Origin: BMS3ABIN04 sp964553325
GTDB lineage: Bacteria; Bacteroidota; Ignavibacteria; Ignavibacteriales; Melioribacteraceae
Reading direction: 5' to 3'
Length of the DNA: 64,000 bases
NCBI GenBank assembly: GCA_964553325.1
Contig: CAZKKI010000023.1
Span: 1-64,000, forward strand
Position numbers and translations under genes: made by a program. Position 1 is the first letter of the stretch. Each line of letters starts with the position of its first letter. This document shows positions 54,585-63,093 of the stretch, piece after piece. Below the pieces are notes generated by a model. The model was not told the origin of the DNA and did no database searches. It worked only from the letters and a program-made list of their open reading frames with translations.

Positions 54585-55988
54585 ATGAATAAAAAGTATG
54601 ACGTTGTGGTTTTGGGAGGCGGTCCTGGCGGTTATGTGGCCGCAATTCGTGCGTCTCAACTTGGTTTTAAAACCGCACTCGTTGAAAAAGAAAATTTAGG
54701 CGGAGTTTGTTTGAATTGGGGCTGTATTCCTACCAAAGCATTGCTAAAAAGCGCCGAACTTTTCGATACGATAAAAAATCATTCCGGCGATTTCGGATTG
54801 AAGGTTACCGGCGTGGAATTCGATTTTGAAAAAATTATTAAAAGAAGCAGAAATGTATCGAAACGTGTTACGAAAGGCGTGGAATATTTAATGCGTAAAA
54901 ACAAAATCGATGTTATCAAAGGATTCGGTGTTATAAACAGTAAAAACAGTTTAACCGTTTCGGATAGCGCTGGAAAGGGTACGACGGAAATAGAATTTGA
55001 AAAATTAATTATTTCAACGGGAGCGCGACCGCGGGAAGTGGACGTTATTCCGGTTGACCGCGAAAAAATTATTACCAGCAAAGAAGCCATGACGCTTAAA
55101 AAACTACCGGCGGAAATGATAATTGTTGGCGCCGGTGCAATAGGTGTTGAGTTTGCTTATTTCTATAGCGTTTTAGGAACCAAAGTTACGATTGTTGAAA
55201 TGCTGGAAAATATAATTCCCGTAGAGGATAAAGAAGTTTCGGAAGCTTTGGCAAGCAGTTTCAAAAAAAGAGGCATCGAAATTCATACATCCGCAAAAGT
55301 ATCTAAAGTAAACGGGAAAGGGGAAAAAGTTACCGTTGAAATTGAAAATACGGACGGTACGAAAAAATTGCAAGCCGATGTTGTTCTATCAGCAATAGGT
55401 GTTGTGGGAAATATTGAAAATATAGGACTTGAAAAAATCGGTGTGGAAACCGAACGCGGATTTATTAAAGTTAATAAAGAAACATTCGAAACTAACGTTA
55501 AAAACGTTTTTGCTATTGGCGATGTAATAGGTCCGCCTTTACTTGCCCACGTTGCTTCTGCGGAAGGAATTCATTGTATTGAAAAAATTAAAGGGATGAA
55601 TCCGCCCGCAATCGATTACGATTCGATTCCGGGATGCACATACACTCATCCGCAAGTGGCAAGCATCGGTTTAACAGAAGCAAAAGCGGTTGAAAAGGGT
55701 TATAAAATTAAAGTGGGGAAATTTCCGTATTCGGCTAGTGGAAAAGCAACGGCTATGGGAGATAGGGAAGGATTTGTAAAGTTGATATTTGATGAAAAAT
55801 ACGGTGAATTACTCGGCGCTCATATCATCGGTGCCGAAGCAACGGAATTAATAGCGGAACTTGGTATTGCCAAAGAACTTGAAGCCGATTACGAAACAAT
55901 TGTTAAAACCGTTCATGCTCATCCGACACTTTCTGAAATGATTATGGAAGCCGCGGGAAACGCTTATGGTGAATCGATTCACATCTAG
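54585..55988 (+). CDS. lpd: Dihydrolipoyl dehydrogenase (E3)
   Basis: 467 residues. It reoxidises the dihydrolipoyl groups of E2 with NAD. The FAD motif VVVLGGGPGGYVAA is at 7-20, the redox disulfide is Cys42 and Cys47 in GGVCLNWGCIPTK, and the NAD motif IIVGAGAIGVEFA is in the middle. The C-terminal catalytic His-Glu is seen in HAHPTLSEMIMEA. It heads the cluster lpd-lipB-E1-E2, whose gene order matches a complete 2-oxoacid dehydrogenase. Confidence 0.96.
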   Translation: MNKKYDVVVLGGGPGGYVAAIRASQLGFKTALVEKENLGGVCLNWGCIPTKALLKSAELFDTIKNHSGDFGLKVTGVEFDFEKIIKRSRNVSKRVTKGVEYLMRKNKIDVIKGFGVINSKNSLTVSDSAGKGTTEIEFEKLIISTGARPREVDVIPVDREKIITSKEAMTLKKLPAEMIIVGAGAIGVEFAYFYSVLGTKVTIVEMLENIIPVEDKEVSEALASSFKKRGIEIHTSAKVSKVNGKGEKVTVEIENTDGTKKLQADVVLSAIGVVGNIENIGLEKIGVETERGFIKVNKETFETNVKNVFAIGDVIGPPLLAHVASAEGIHCIEKIKGMNPPAIDYDSIPGCTYTHPQVASIGLTEAKAVEKGYKIKVGKFPYSASGKATAMGDREGFVKLIFDEKYGELLGAHIIGAEATELIAELGIAKELEADYETIVKTVHAHPTLSEMIMEAAGNAYGESIHI

Positions 55989-56670
55989 AACTTTGCTGGT
56001 AAGTGATTTAGGTCTTATTGATTATAAAAAAGCTTGGGATTTACAAAAAGAGCTTTTCGAAGAAAGACAAAACTCGGTTAAAGATGATATTCTTTTATTA
56101 CTGGAACATCCGCATACTTACACCTTGGGCAAAACGGCAGACCGCAGTAATTTGATTGGAAACGATGAATTTTTAAGAAAAAAAAATATTTCGGTTTACG
56201 ACATAGACAGAGGCGGGGATATTACTTATCACGGTCCCGGACAAATTGTCGGTTATCCGATTTTAAATCTCGCTTTTTGGGAGAAAGATACCGGTAAATA
56301 TTTAAGAGGACTCGAAGAAATAATTATCCGAGTCTGTCGCGATTACGGAGTGGACTGTTCCCGCAAAGAAAAATATACCGGAGTGTGGATAGAAGACAGA
56401 AAAATTTGTGCAATCGGAATTAAAGTGAAAAACTGGATTACGATGCACGGGTTTGCGCTTAACGTTAATACCGATCTATCGTTGTTCGACGGTATAATAC
56501 CTTGCGGAATAAAAAACAAGCAAGTAACTTCTTTACAAAAAGAATTGGGTAAGGAAATTGATATTTCCGAAGTGAAGGAAAAAATTTCCGGACATTTTAA
56601 AAGCTATTTTAATTACAACAGGCTGGAAAAAATAAGACCGGTTGCCGGAAATATTAACGCAAAGATTTAA
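55966..56670 (+). CDS. lipB: Octanoyl-(acyl carrier protein):protein N-octanoyltransferase
   Basis: 234 residues. It transfers octanoate from ACP to lipoyl domains, the first step of lipoylation. Diagnostic motifs are RGGDITYHGPGQIVGYP, the catalytic Cys180 in IIPCGIKNKQVTSL, and Lys153 in IGIKVKNW. The ATG at 55966 overlaps the end of lpd by 23 bases in another frame. The next step enzyme, lipA, is not in the window. Confidence 0.92.
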   Translation: MVNRFTSRTLLVSDLGLIDYKKAWDLQKELFEERQNSVKDDILLLLEHPHTYTLGKTADRSNLIGNDEFLRKKNISVYDIDRGGDITYHGPGQIVGYPILNLAFWEKDTGKYLRGLEEIIIRVCRDYGVDCSRKEKYTGVWIEDRKICAIGIKVKNWITMHGFALNVNTDLSLFDGIIPCGIKNKQVTSLQKELGKEIDISEVKEKISGHFKSYFNYNRLEKIRPVAGNINAKI

Positions 56671-56696
56671 ATATTTAATTAGAAGGGAAATTAAAA

Positions 56697-58763
56697 ATGG
56701 CAAGAGACAACACCGTTTCAAAAAGAACGAAAACGAAAGTAGTTAATAAAATAAAAAATTACTCTCCGGAAGAATTGCTTAATGCACTTAAGACAATGAT
56801 TTTGTCGCGTACGATCGATCATAAAGTGCTCACTTTGCTAAAACAAGGGAAGGCACATTTTATAATTGCCGGAGCAGGGCACGAAGCAACGCAAGTGGCG
56901 TTCGGCGAGGTGCTTAAACCCAAACACGATTGGGCATATCCGTACTATCGCGATCAAGCGGTTCTTCTTGCGCTGGGTGTAACTCCCGAAAACATAATGC
57001 TGGAAATGCTGGGGAAAGCCGACGACCCGGCAAACGGAGGCAGACAAATGCCGAATCATTGGGGTTCGAAAGAGTTTAATATACCTTCGCAGTCGAGTCC
57101 TACCGGTACTCAATTTCTGCAAGCTGTCGGAACCGCAATGGCTTTTAAAAAAGAAAACGATTTACGCGTGGTTTACGTTAGCGCCGGCGAAGGCACTACA
57201 AGTCAAGGTGAATTTCACGAGGCGGTTAACTGGGCGGCGCGCGAAAAACTACCGGTTATTTTTGTTATCCAAAATAACAAATGGGCAATTTCGGTTCCCG
57301 TTGAAGATCAAACCGCGGGAAAAAACGCTTCGGTTGTGGAAATGATGAAAGGTTACGAAAATCTGTTACGATTGAGCGTTGACGGCACCGATTATCTTGA
57401 AATGAAGGAAGTTGCACGGAAAGCGTACGATTATGCGTTTGAAGGAAACGGTCCCGTTTTGGTTGAAGCGCATGTTGTCCGGTTGTTTTCTCATTCGTCG
57501 TCCGATGATCAAAAAAAATACAGACCAAAAGAATCATTGGAAGAGGATTTAAAGAAAGATCCGATAGATAAACTTTCGAAAATTTTGCTCGAAGGGAAAA
57601 TTATTACGGAAAATGAACTGGAAAAGATTAAGCTAGAAATTCACGACAGAGTTGAAAAAGTTGCCGATTGGGCTTTGGAACAAAGGGAACCCGAACCCGA
57701 AACAGCAATCAGATTTGTGTTCGACGAAAGCGGTTTGAAAGACGAATTGGAATATGAAAAAAGTGAGCCTTCGGGTAAAAAAGTTGTAATGGTAGATGCA
57801 ATTAACCACGCTCTCCACGAAGAGATGGAAAGAAACGAAAAAATTTATGTATTCGGCGAAGACGTGGCCGACGGTAAGGGAGGTGTGTTTACCGCTACAA
57901 AAGGACTTTCAACTAAATTCGGGAACGACAGGGTGTTTAATTCACCCTTGGCCGAAGCGAGCATAGAAGGCGTTGCAATAGGAATGGCTTTGGCCGGACT
58001 TAAACCGTGCGTTGAAATTCAATTCGGCGACTACATTTGGCCGGCGTTTATGCAAATGCGAAATGAACTGGCAACATATCGTTACCGTTCTAATAATGCC
58101 TGGGCTGCGCCTGTAGTTACGCGTACAGCCGTAGGAGGTTTCATTCACGGAGGTTTGTACCACAGTCAAAACATTGAAGGTTTTTTCGCGCATATTCCGG
58201 GAATTTATATCGTTTATCCTTCCAACGCCGCCGATGCGAAAGGGTTGCTGAAAACGGCTTTACGTTTGAACGACCCGGTTTTGTTTTTGGAACATAAAGG
58301 TTTATACAGACAAAGTTACGCCGCATCGCCCGAACCCGATGCCGATTATTTGCTCCCCTTCGGAAAAGCCAACATTGTTCGCGAAGGCGAAGATTTAACG
58401 GTTGTTACTTACGGTGCAATGGTTCACGAAACAAATTTTGCGGCCAAAGAATTGGAAAACGAAGGTTTTTCCGTTGAGATTATTGATATTCGTACATTAA
58501 TACCACTCGACGAAGAAACTATATTCAAATCAATTCAAAAAACAGGCAAAGTTGCGGTTATTCATGAGGATACATTGACTTCGGGATTCGGAGCGGAAAT
58601 TGCCGCCAGAATCGCTCAAAAATCTTTTGAATATTTGGACGGACCGGTACAAAGGATTTGTGCGAGAGATGCTCATATTCCGTTTAACGATAATCTGGAA
58701 AAATTTGTTCTTCCTACGCGGAAAAGAATTTATAATGAACTCAAAGAATTACTTGCTTACTAA
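56697..58763 (+). CDS. 2-oxoacid dehydrogenase E1, fused alpha and beta subunits
   Basis: 688 residues. Residues about 20-330 are the E1-alpha domain with the thiamine-diphosphate region (AGEGTTSQGEFHEA...QNNKWAIS); the usual GDG is GEG here, a variation also seen in related Bacteroidota proteins. Residues about 355-688 are the E1-beta domain (GEDVADGKGGVFTATKGL..., FNSPLAEASIEGVAIGMAL, VIHEDTLTSGFGAE). Such fusions are annotated as branched-chain or generic 2-oxoacid E1 in this lineage. The substrate (pyruvate or branched-chain) cannot be decided. AAGGGAAATTAAAA precedes the ATG. Confidence 0.93.
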   Translation: MARDNTVSKRTKTKVVNKIKNYSPEELLNALKTMILSRTIDHKVLTLLKQGKAHFIIAGAGHEATQVAFGEVLKPKHDWAYPYYRDQAVLLALGVTPENIMLEMLGKADDPANGGRQMPNHWGSKEFNIPSQSSPTGTQFLQAVGTAMAFKKENDLRVVYVSAGEGTTSQGEFHEAVNWAAREKLPVIFVIQNNKWAISVPVEDQTAGKNASVVEMMKGYENLLRLSVDGTDYLEMKEVARKAYDYAFEGNGPVLVEAHVVRLFSHSSSDDQKKYRPKESLEEDLKKDPIDKLSKILLEGKIITENELEKIKLEIHDRVEKVADWALEQREPEPETAIRFVFDESGLKDELEYEKSEPSGKKVVMVDAINHALHEEMERNEKIYVFGEDVADGKGGVFTATKGLSTKFGNDRVFNSPLAEASIEGVAIGMALAGLKPCVEIQFGDYIWPAFMQMRNELATYRYRSNNAWAAPVVTRTAVGGFIHGGLYHSQNIEGFFAHIPGIYIVYPSNAADAKGLLKTALRLNDPVLFLEHKGLYRQSYAASPEPDADYLLPFGKANIVREGEDLTVVTYGAMVHETNFAAKELENEGFSVEIIDIRTLIPLDEETIFKSIQKTGKVAVIHEDTLTSGFGAEIAARIAQKSFEYLDGPVQRICARDAHIPFNDNLEKFVLPTRKRIYNELKELLAY

Positions 58764-58781
58764 GCAAATACAGGAGAAATT

Positions 58782-60332
58782 ATGAAAAAAGAAATTTTAA
58801 TGCCTAAAATGGGTGAAAGCATTACGGAAGGCACGATTATCAAATGGTATAAAAAAGCTGGCGATAAAATAAAGAAAGATGAAATTATTTTTGAAATCAG
58901 CACCGACAAAGTCGATACCGAAATTCCTGCGCCGGCGGACGGGATTCTTACCGAAATTTTGGTTGGTGAAAACGAAACCGTGGAAGTTGATACGGTGGTT
59001 GCAATTATGGAAACAGAAGGCGAAACAACGGAAGAACCGGCAACCGGAAAACAACCGGTCGATGAAGTGTTCGAAACCGAAGAAGAAAATTTAATTGATA
59101 TTCCGATGCCCAAAATGGGCGAATCCGTTATGGAAGGAACAATTATCAAATGGCATAAGAAGGTCGGTGATAAAGTAAAAAAAGACGAGATATTATTTGA
59201 AATCAGTACCGACAAGGTCGATACCGAAGTACCTTCGCCGGTTGACGGAGTTCTTACCGAGATTCTGGTTAAAGAAAACGAAACGGTCGAAGTCGATACG
59301 GTGGTTGCGAGGATTGCTACATCCGAAAAAGTTACGGTGCATAAATCGGAAGCTATGGAAATGAAAACGGAAACTCAAACGGAAACCGAAACAATTGAAA
59401 AAGTTGAACGAAAGGAAAAATTCGATAAATCCAAAACAAATAAATTTTATTCGCCGGTAGTTTTGAATATTGCGCAAAAGGAAAATATTTCCATTGAGGA
59501 ACTTGAACAAATTAACGGAACGGGAATCAAAGGAAGGGTTACCAAAAAAGACGTGTTGAAATATTTGAAAAGCCGGGGTTCAGGCAAGGTTAAAGCCGCT
59601 CAGCAAATTACTTACGAGAAAGGTGAAAGAGTTGAAATAATTCCAATGGACAACATGCGCAAACGAATTATGGAACATATGATTCAAAGCAGAGATACGT
59701 CGGTACATGTTTCCGAAGTAATGGAAGTGGATATGTCCAAAATTCATAACTTCATCGAAACGAATCGCGAAAAATTTCTAAAAGAAGAAGGGATTAAACT
59801 TACTTATATGGCATTCATTTCGCACGCTGCAGTTAAGGCTTTACGCGAATATCCGTTTATGAACGCATCGTTGGACGGTGACAAAATAATTGTGAAAAAA
59901 TACATTAATCTCGGAATTGCGGTAGCGGTTGAACCGAACGGTTTAATTGTTCCAAATATTAAAAATGCCGACGAGAAAAGCATCCGGGGTTTGGCTAAGG
60001 CAATAGCCGATTTGAGTTACAGGGCAAGGAATAAAAAATTAAATCCCGATGAAGTAGTAGACGGAACATTCTCCATTACCAATTATGGTGTTTTCGGTGC
60101 GTTGTTTGGTAATCCGATTATTAATCAACCCGAAGTTGCAATCTTAGGCGTAGGCGCGGTAGTGAAAAAACCGGTTGTTATCGAACTCGACGGTACGGAC
60201 GTAATTGCCGTAAAACCGATGATGTATTTGTCGCTTAGTCACGATCATCGTTTGGTTGACGGAATGCTGGGCGGATTGTTCCTTAAAAAAGTAAAAGAGT
60301 ATCTCGAAAACTTTGAAGAAAATGCTGTTTAA
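58782..60332 (+). CDS. Dihydrolipoamide acyltransferase (E2) with two lipoyl domains
   Basis: 516 residues. Two nearly identical lipoyl domains sit at about 1-75 and 103-177, with lipoyl lysines Lys43 and Lys145 in DKVDTE. An acidic/Thr-rich linker leads to the E1/E3-binding domain (about 225-262). The catalytic domain has His489 and Asp493 in HRLVDG. It transfers the acyl group to CoA. A GGAG ribosome site precedes the ATG, and it follows E1 by 18 bases. Whether it is pyruvate- or branched-chain-specific is open. Two-domain duplication is normal but the high similarity suggests recent duplication. Confidence 0.94.
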   Translation: MKKEILMPKMGESITEGTIIKWYKKAGDKIKKDEIIFEISTDKVDTEIPAPADGILTEILVGENETVEVDTVVAIMETEGETTEEPATGKQPVDEVFETEEENLIDIPMPKMGESVMEGTIIKWHKKVGDKVKKDEILFEISTDKVDTEVPSPVDGVLTEILVKENETVEVDTVVARIATSEKVTVHKSEAMEMKTETQTETETIEKVERKEKFDKSKTNKFYSPVVLNIAQKENISIEELEQINGTGIKGRVTKKDVLKYLKSRGSGKVKAAQQITYEKGERVEIIPMDNMRKRIMEHMIQSRDTSVHVSEVMEVDMSKIHNFIETNREKFLKEEGIKLTYMAFISHAAVKALREYPFMNASLDGDKIIVKKYINLGIAVAVEPNGLIVPNIKNADEKSIRGLAKAIADLSYRARNKKLNPDEVVDGTFSITNYGVFGALFGNPIINQPEVAILGVGAVVKKPVVIELDGTDVIAVKPMMYLSLSHDHRLVDGMLGGLFLKKVKEYLENFEENAV

Positions 60333-60496
60333 CTTTTGAAAGTTAAAACTGCAAGCAATAATTATTCGGAATGATTAATTAAAATGCAACCTTAAAAATT
60401 ACCGTAAATTATTTTTGCTGTGTTCTATCTCACACGCCGTTTTCTTTTTTATGATAAATTTCGGCTTGTAATTCGAGGACCAAATACGGAGATAAA
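60333..60496. other. Intergenic region before the WG-repeat gene
   Basis: 164 bases, AT-rich, without a gene. TAAATTTC at about 60461-60468 resembles the -7 box but has no TTG upstream at the right distance. No terminator hairpin with a T-run was seen for the E2 gene. Confidence 0.3.
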
Positions 60497-60964
60497 ATGA
60501 AAAACGAACTTTCCCGGAAGCTTGATATGGACAAATTCGAATTCTTCGGAGATTTTTACAAAGGAATTGCAAGAGCGAAATTAAACGGTAAATGGGGACT
60601 TATAAATCAAAACGGTGAACAAATCGCTCCGTTCGAATTCGATGAAATCGTTTCGCTTTCCTACAGCAAAGGTTTATATGGAATTAAGAAAAACGGCAAG
60701 TGGGGTTTCATCGACAGAAACGGAGAATGTATTACCGAAGCCAAGTACGATGCCATTTTCCCGTTTTACGGTAATTTCGGGGTCTCCAAAGTTTTGAGTA
60801 ACCAAAAGTGGGGATTAATCGATAAAGACGGAAACAAACTTACCAATATATCTTACCAAAAAGTTGAAATGTTCGGTAAAGGATTTTTACTTGTGGAAGT
60901 AAACGGAAAACTGGAATACTTTTCATTGGAAGATTTTCAGTACGAACACAGGAAAAAGAAGTAA
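60497..60964 (+). CDS. WG-repeat protein
   Basis: 155 residues without signal peptide. Three WG repeats are clear: KWGLINQNGEQIAPFEFDE, KWGFIDRNGECITEAKYDA and KWGLIDKDGNKLTNISYQ. The repeat (Trp-Gly, then hydrophobic-Asp-x-Asn/Asp-Gly) is a beta-rich unit thought to mediate binding. Only three units make this a small member. CGGAGA precedes the start. Function unknown. Confidence 0.85.
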   Translation: MKNELSRKLDMDKFEFFGDFYKGIARAKLNGKWGLINQNGEQIAPFEFDEIVSLSYSKGLYGIKKNGKWGFIDRNGECITEAKYDAIFPFYGNFGVSKVLSNQKWGLIDKDGNKLTNISYQKVEMFGKGFLLVEVNGKLEYFSLEDFQYEHRKKK

Positions 60965-61017
60965 CATTTATTTGGTTAAAAAAGTACTTTTACCGAATTA
61001 ATATCTCTTCCCGGGCT

Positions 61018-61035
61018 TGACAAATTTTATTGTCA
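61018..61035. promoter_or_regulatory. Perfect palindrome TGACAA-N6-TTGTCA, candidate operator
   Basis: TGACAA at 61018-61023 and TTGTCA at 61030-61035 form an 18-base site with a 6-base AT spacer. It overlaps the upstream TTG of a promoter-like element and lies 141 bases before the start of a Crp/Fnr-family gene. The symmetry and size are those of a dimeric helix-turn-helix site, so autoregulation is a reasonable inference. Confidence 0.4.
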
Positions 61036-61060
61036 TTTTTGAGGAACCTCCGTAACTTGA
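61030..61060 (+). promoter_or_regulatory. Candidate promoter for the Crp/Fnr gene (TTG-N20-TAACTTGA)
   Basis: TTG at 61030-61032, 20 bases, then TAACTTGA at 61053-61060, a partial match to TAnnTTTG with the same spacing as at gap and the TonB gene. The TTG is part of the palindrome's right arm. Leader length would be about 110 bases. Confidence 0.3.
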
Positions 61061-61175
61061 TATTTTTAACTTTTAAGTTCACCGAATTTTTTTAAAGAAT
61101 TTTTAAAATAAATCGATATATTTAGAATGAAATAAGAAAACATATCACAATTTGCCTATTTATTAAGGAGGGCTA

Positions 61176-61859
61176 ATGTCAAATTCGACTGATTTTTTAT
61201 TATACGTCCCTATCTTCTCAGATTTGCCCGAAGATACAATTGCAAAAATTGCTCAAGTCGGTTCAACGCGGACGTACAAAAAAGACAGTATAATTTTGAT
61301 GGAAGATGAGGTTGGGGGCGCTTTATTTATTATTGTTAAAGGAAAAGTTAAAGTTACGCGGACGAGTAACGACGGCAGGGAAGTAATTTTAAATATTTTA
61401 ACCGACTCCGATATTTTCGGGGAAATGGCTTTGCTCGACGGTCAAACACGTTCGGCAACCGTTACAGCAATGGAAGATTCGGAAATATTTATTATCCAAC
61501 GAAATCAATTCCTCGAATTTCTTAAAGAACATCCCGAAATTTCAATCGCTTTAATGCAAGAGCTTTCGAAAAGGTTGCGAACTGCGGATATGCAAATTAA
61601 ATCCTTGTCTTTGAAAGATGCCGAAGGTAAAGTGGCAACCGTTATTTTGCAGCTCGCCAACGATATTGGAAAAATTAAACAAGGTATAGTTGAAATCGAT
61701 AAATTACCGCTTCAGCAAGATTTGGCAAATATGGCGGGAACTTCCCGGGAAACAATTTCCCGTACCCTTCATTCTTTTGCCAAAAAAGGATTGATCGAAC
61801 TGGAAGGTTCGAAATTAAGAATTTTTAATTACGAAAAATTCAAAAATATGTTTTCGTAA
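61176..61859 (+). CDS. Crp/Fnr family transcriptional regulator
   Basis: 227 residues. Residues about 10-125 form a cyclic-nucleotide-binding fold with FGEMALLDGQTRSATV, which keeps the Glu and Arg-Ser of the cAMP pocket. The C-terminal helix-turn-helix (LPLQQDLANMAGTSRETISRTL) has the RExxxR recognition helix of CRP-like proteins. There is no Cys at all, so it is not an FNR-type iron-sulfur oxygen sensor. The effector is unknown. A strong AAGGAGGG site precedes the ATG. A hairpin follows the stop. Confidence 0.92.
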   Translation: MSNSTDFLLYVPIFSDLPEDTIAKIAQVGSTRTYKKDSIILMEDEVGGALFIIVKGKVKVTRTSNDGREVILNILTDSDIFGEMALLDGQTRSATVTAMEDSEIFIIQRNQFLEFLKEHPEISIALMQELSKRLRTADMQIKSLSLKDAEGKVATVILQLANDIGKIKQGIVEIDKLPLQQDLANMAGTSRETISRTLHSFAKKGLIELEGSKLRIFNYEKFKNMFS

Positions 61860-61863
61860 AAAT

Positions 61864-61888
61864 TTTGCCGGGGATTCGTCTCCGGCAA
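61864..61888. terminator. Bidirectional hairpin between the Crp/Fnr gene and the convergent membrane gene
   Basis: TTTGCCGGGGA / TCTCCGGCAAA forms an 11-pair stem (one wobble) closed by a TTCG tetraloop, an exceptionally stable loop. It stands in the 39-base space between two convergent stops. A T-rich tail is present on both sides, stronger toward minus. Confidence 0.75.
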
Positions 61889-61898
61889 ATCTTTCCCG

Positions 61899-62543
61899 TT
61901 ATTCCGTTTTTACCATCTTACCTTGCCGATAATAAAACAAAACGGCAATGAAAAATATTGCTTGTACCAAAAGATTCAGTGCGCTGTAAATACTTAACGG
62001 AAATTTATAATCGATGTTGTAAATTGTGAAGTAGGAATAACCGACCGCCTTTACGAAAACACCCAAATTTATTAACGCATAAGGATTCGTATAAATTTTA
62101 TTCGCTTTTTCCAAGTCGACAAAACTAATAGTTAAATTAAAATATACTATTGCCGTATATAAAATTGCTGCAGAATGTAATGAATTCAACTCGTCGGATA
62201 AATGAAGTGCAGTTCCGACCAAAACAACCGCCACCCAAATTAACGAATTAATTTCCTTTTTTTTATACGTCTTTCTGATTTTTAACAATACATAAATCAT
62301 TAATATCATTTCTATAATTAAATAAATGTTCATTATCGGTAAATTTGATTTTTCCAAATGCAAGCGGAAATATGTCATTAAAAACTGGGTGAGTGCCGCA
62401 ACAGGTATCCAAACATAAGCGAAAATTTGCAAAGTCGGATCTTTTATCTTTCCTTTTATCAGAAGGAGAAAAATCACTTCCGCCAAAAGGATGTAGATGG
62501 AAACGATGCTCGATGTTCTCAATAATTCTAAATATTCAGGCAT
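61899..62543 (-). CDS. Membrane protein of unknown function
   Basis: 214 residues with about seven hydrophobic segments (for example SIVSIYILLAEVIFLLLI, MNIYLIIEMILMIYVLL, NLLVQAIFFIAVLFYY). It has no motif I recognise. Proteins of similar length and seven-helix pattern occur near signalling genes in Bacteroidota. It follows the next-listed gene with a 9-base gap, so both are probably co-transcribed. No ribosome site is obvious. Confidence 0.75.
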   Translation of the reverse strand: MPEYLELLRTSSIVSIYILLAEVIFLLLIKGKIKDPTLQIFAYVWIPVAALTQFLMTYFRLHLEKSNLPIMNIYLIIEMILMIYVLLKIRKTYKKKEINSLIWVAVVLVGTALHLSDELNSLHSAAILYTAIVYFNLTISFVDLEKANKIYTNPYALINLGVFVKAVGYSYFTIYNIDYKFPLSIYSALNLLVQAIFFIAVLFYYRQGKMVKTE

Positions 62544-62552
62544 AATTCATTA

Positions 62553-62864
62553 CTATTCTTTTCCGCAAGGTGGTGGTGGACATGGGTCGGCGGTTTGTAA
62601 AGCTTTTCCCACCATTTTGCCCCGGGCGTTATATGCAACTAAAATTGAAATTCGTTTCCCTTTATCATCCGCACCTTGAACAACACCCAAACGGACAACC
62701 GATTTTTTTGAAAGCAACTCCATAACTTGCTTTGCGTCGAACGTTTCGATCGGTGCATGTGCTTTAAATCGTTTGCCTTTTTGTTTAAGATTTTTGGTGT
62801 ATTTAATAAAATCGGCTTTCCCGATTTTGTGATTATGGGGTTCCGAAAAGATTGATTTTTTCAT
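62553..62864 (-). CDS. Small protein of unknown function with a Pro/Cys tail
   Basis: 103 residues from the ATG at 62864, which has a GGAG ribosome site six bases away; an upstream in-frame ATG at 62903 is less likely. The sequence is basic at the N-terminus, has a helical middle (DAKQVMELLSKKSVVRLGVVQGADD) and a strand pair (RISILVAYNARGKMVG), and ends with DPCPPPPCGKE. I do not recognise it. It leads a two-gene minus-strand unit with the membrane protein. Confidence 0.7.
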   Translation of the reverse strand: MKKSIFSEPHNHKIGKADFIKYTKNLKQKGKRFKAHAPIETFDAKQVMELLSKKSVVRLGVVQGADDKGKRISILVAYNARGKMVGKALQTADPCPPPPCGKE

Positions 62865-63093
62865 TTTCGCTCCATTTGTTTTAATCGACAATTTAATATG
62901 CAATAATTTTACAAAAGTATAAAGGATTCTTCCGTATTGAAAAATTATAGTTTTAATAATTGACTTTCGGAATTTATGTTTGGATATTTATCCTTGTTAC
63001 CGCCCGTACGTACCGGTTTACTTATTCTTTTGCTTTTATTTGGCTCTGTAGGTATATTTGAACTTAATTTTTTCATTAAGAATTGCGGGAAAT

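Larger units (their letters stand above)
60965..61175. other. Intergenic region upstream of the Crp/Fnr gene
   Basis: 211 bases without a gene; contains the palindrome and promoter-like element given separately. The rest is very AT-rich. No hairpin followed by Ts was found after the WG-repeat stop. Confidence 0.4.

Noticed and set aside
61176..61859. FNR-type oxygen sensor
   Set aside because: The protein contains no cysteine, so it cannot hold an iron-sulfur cluster.
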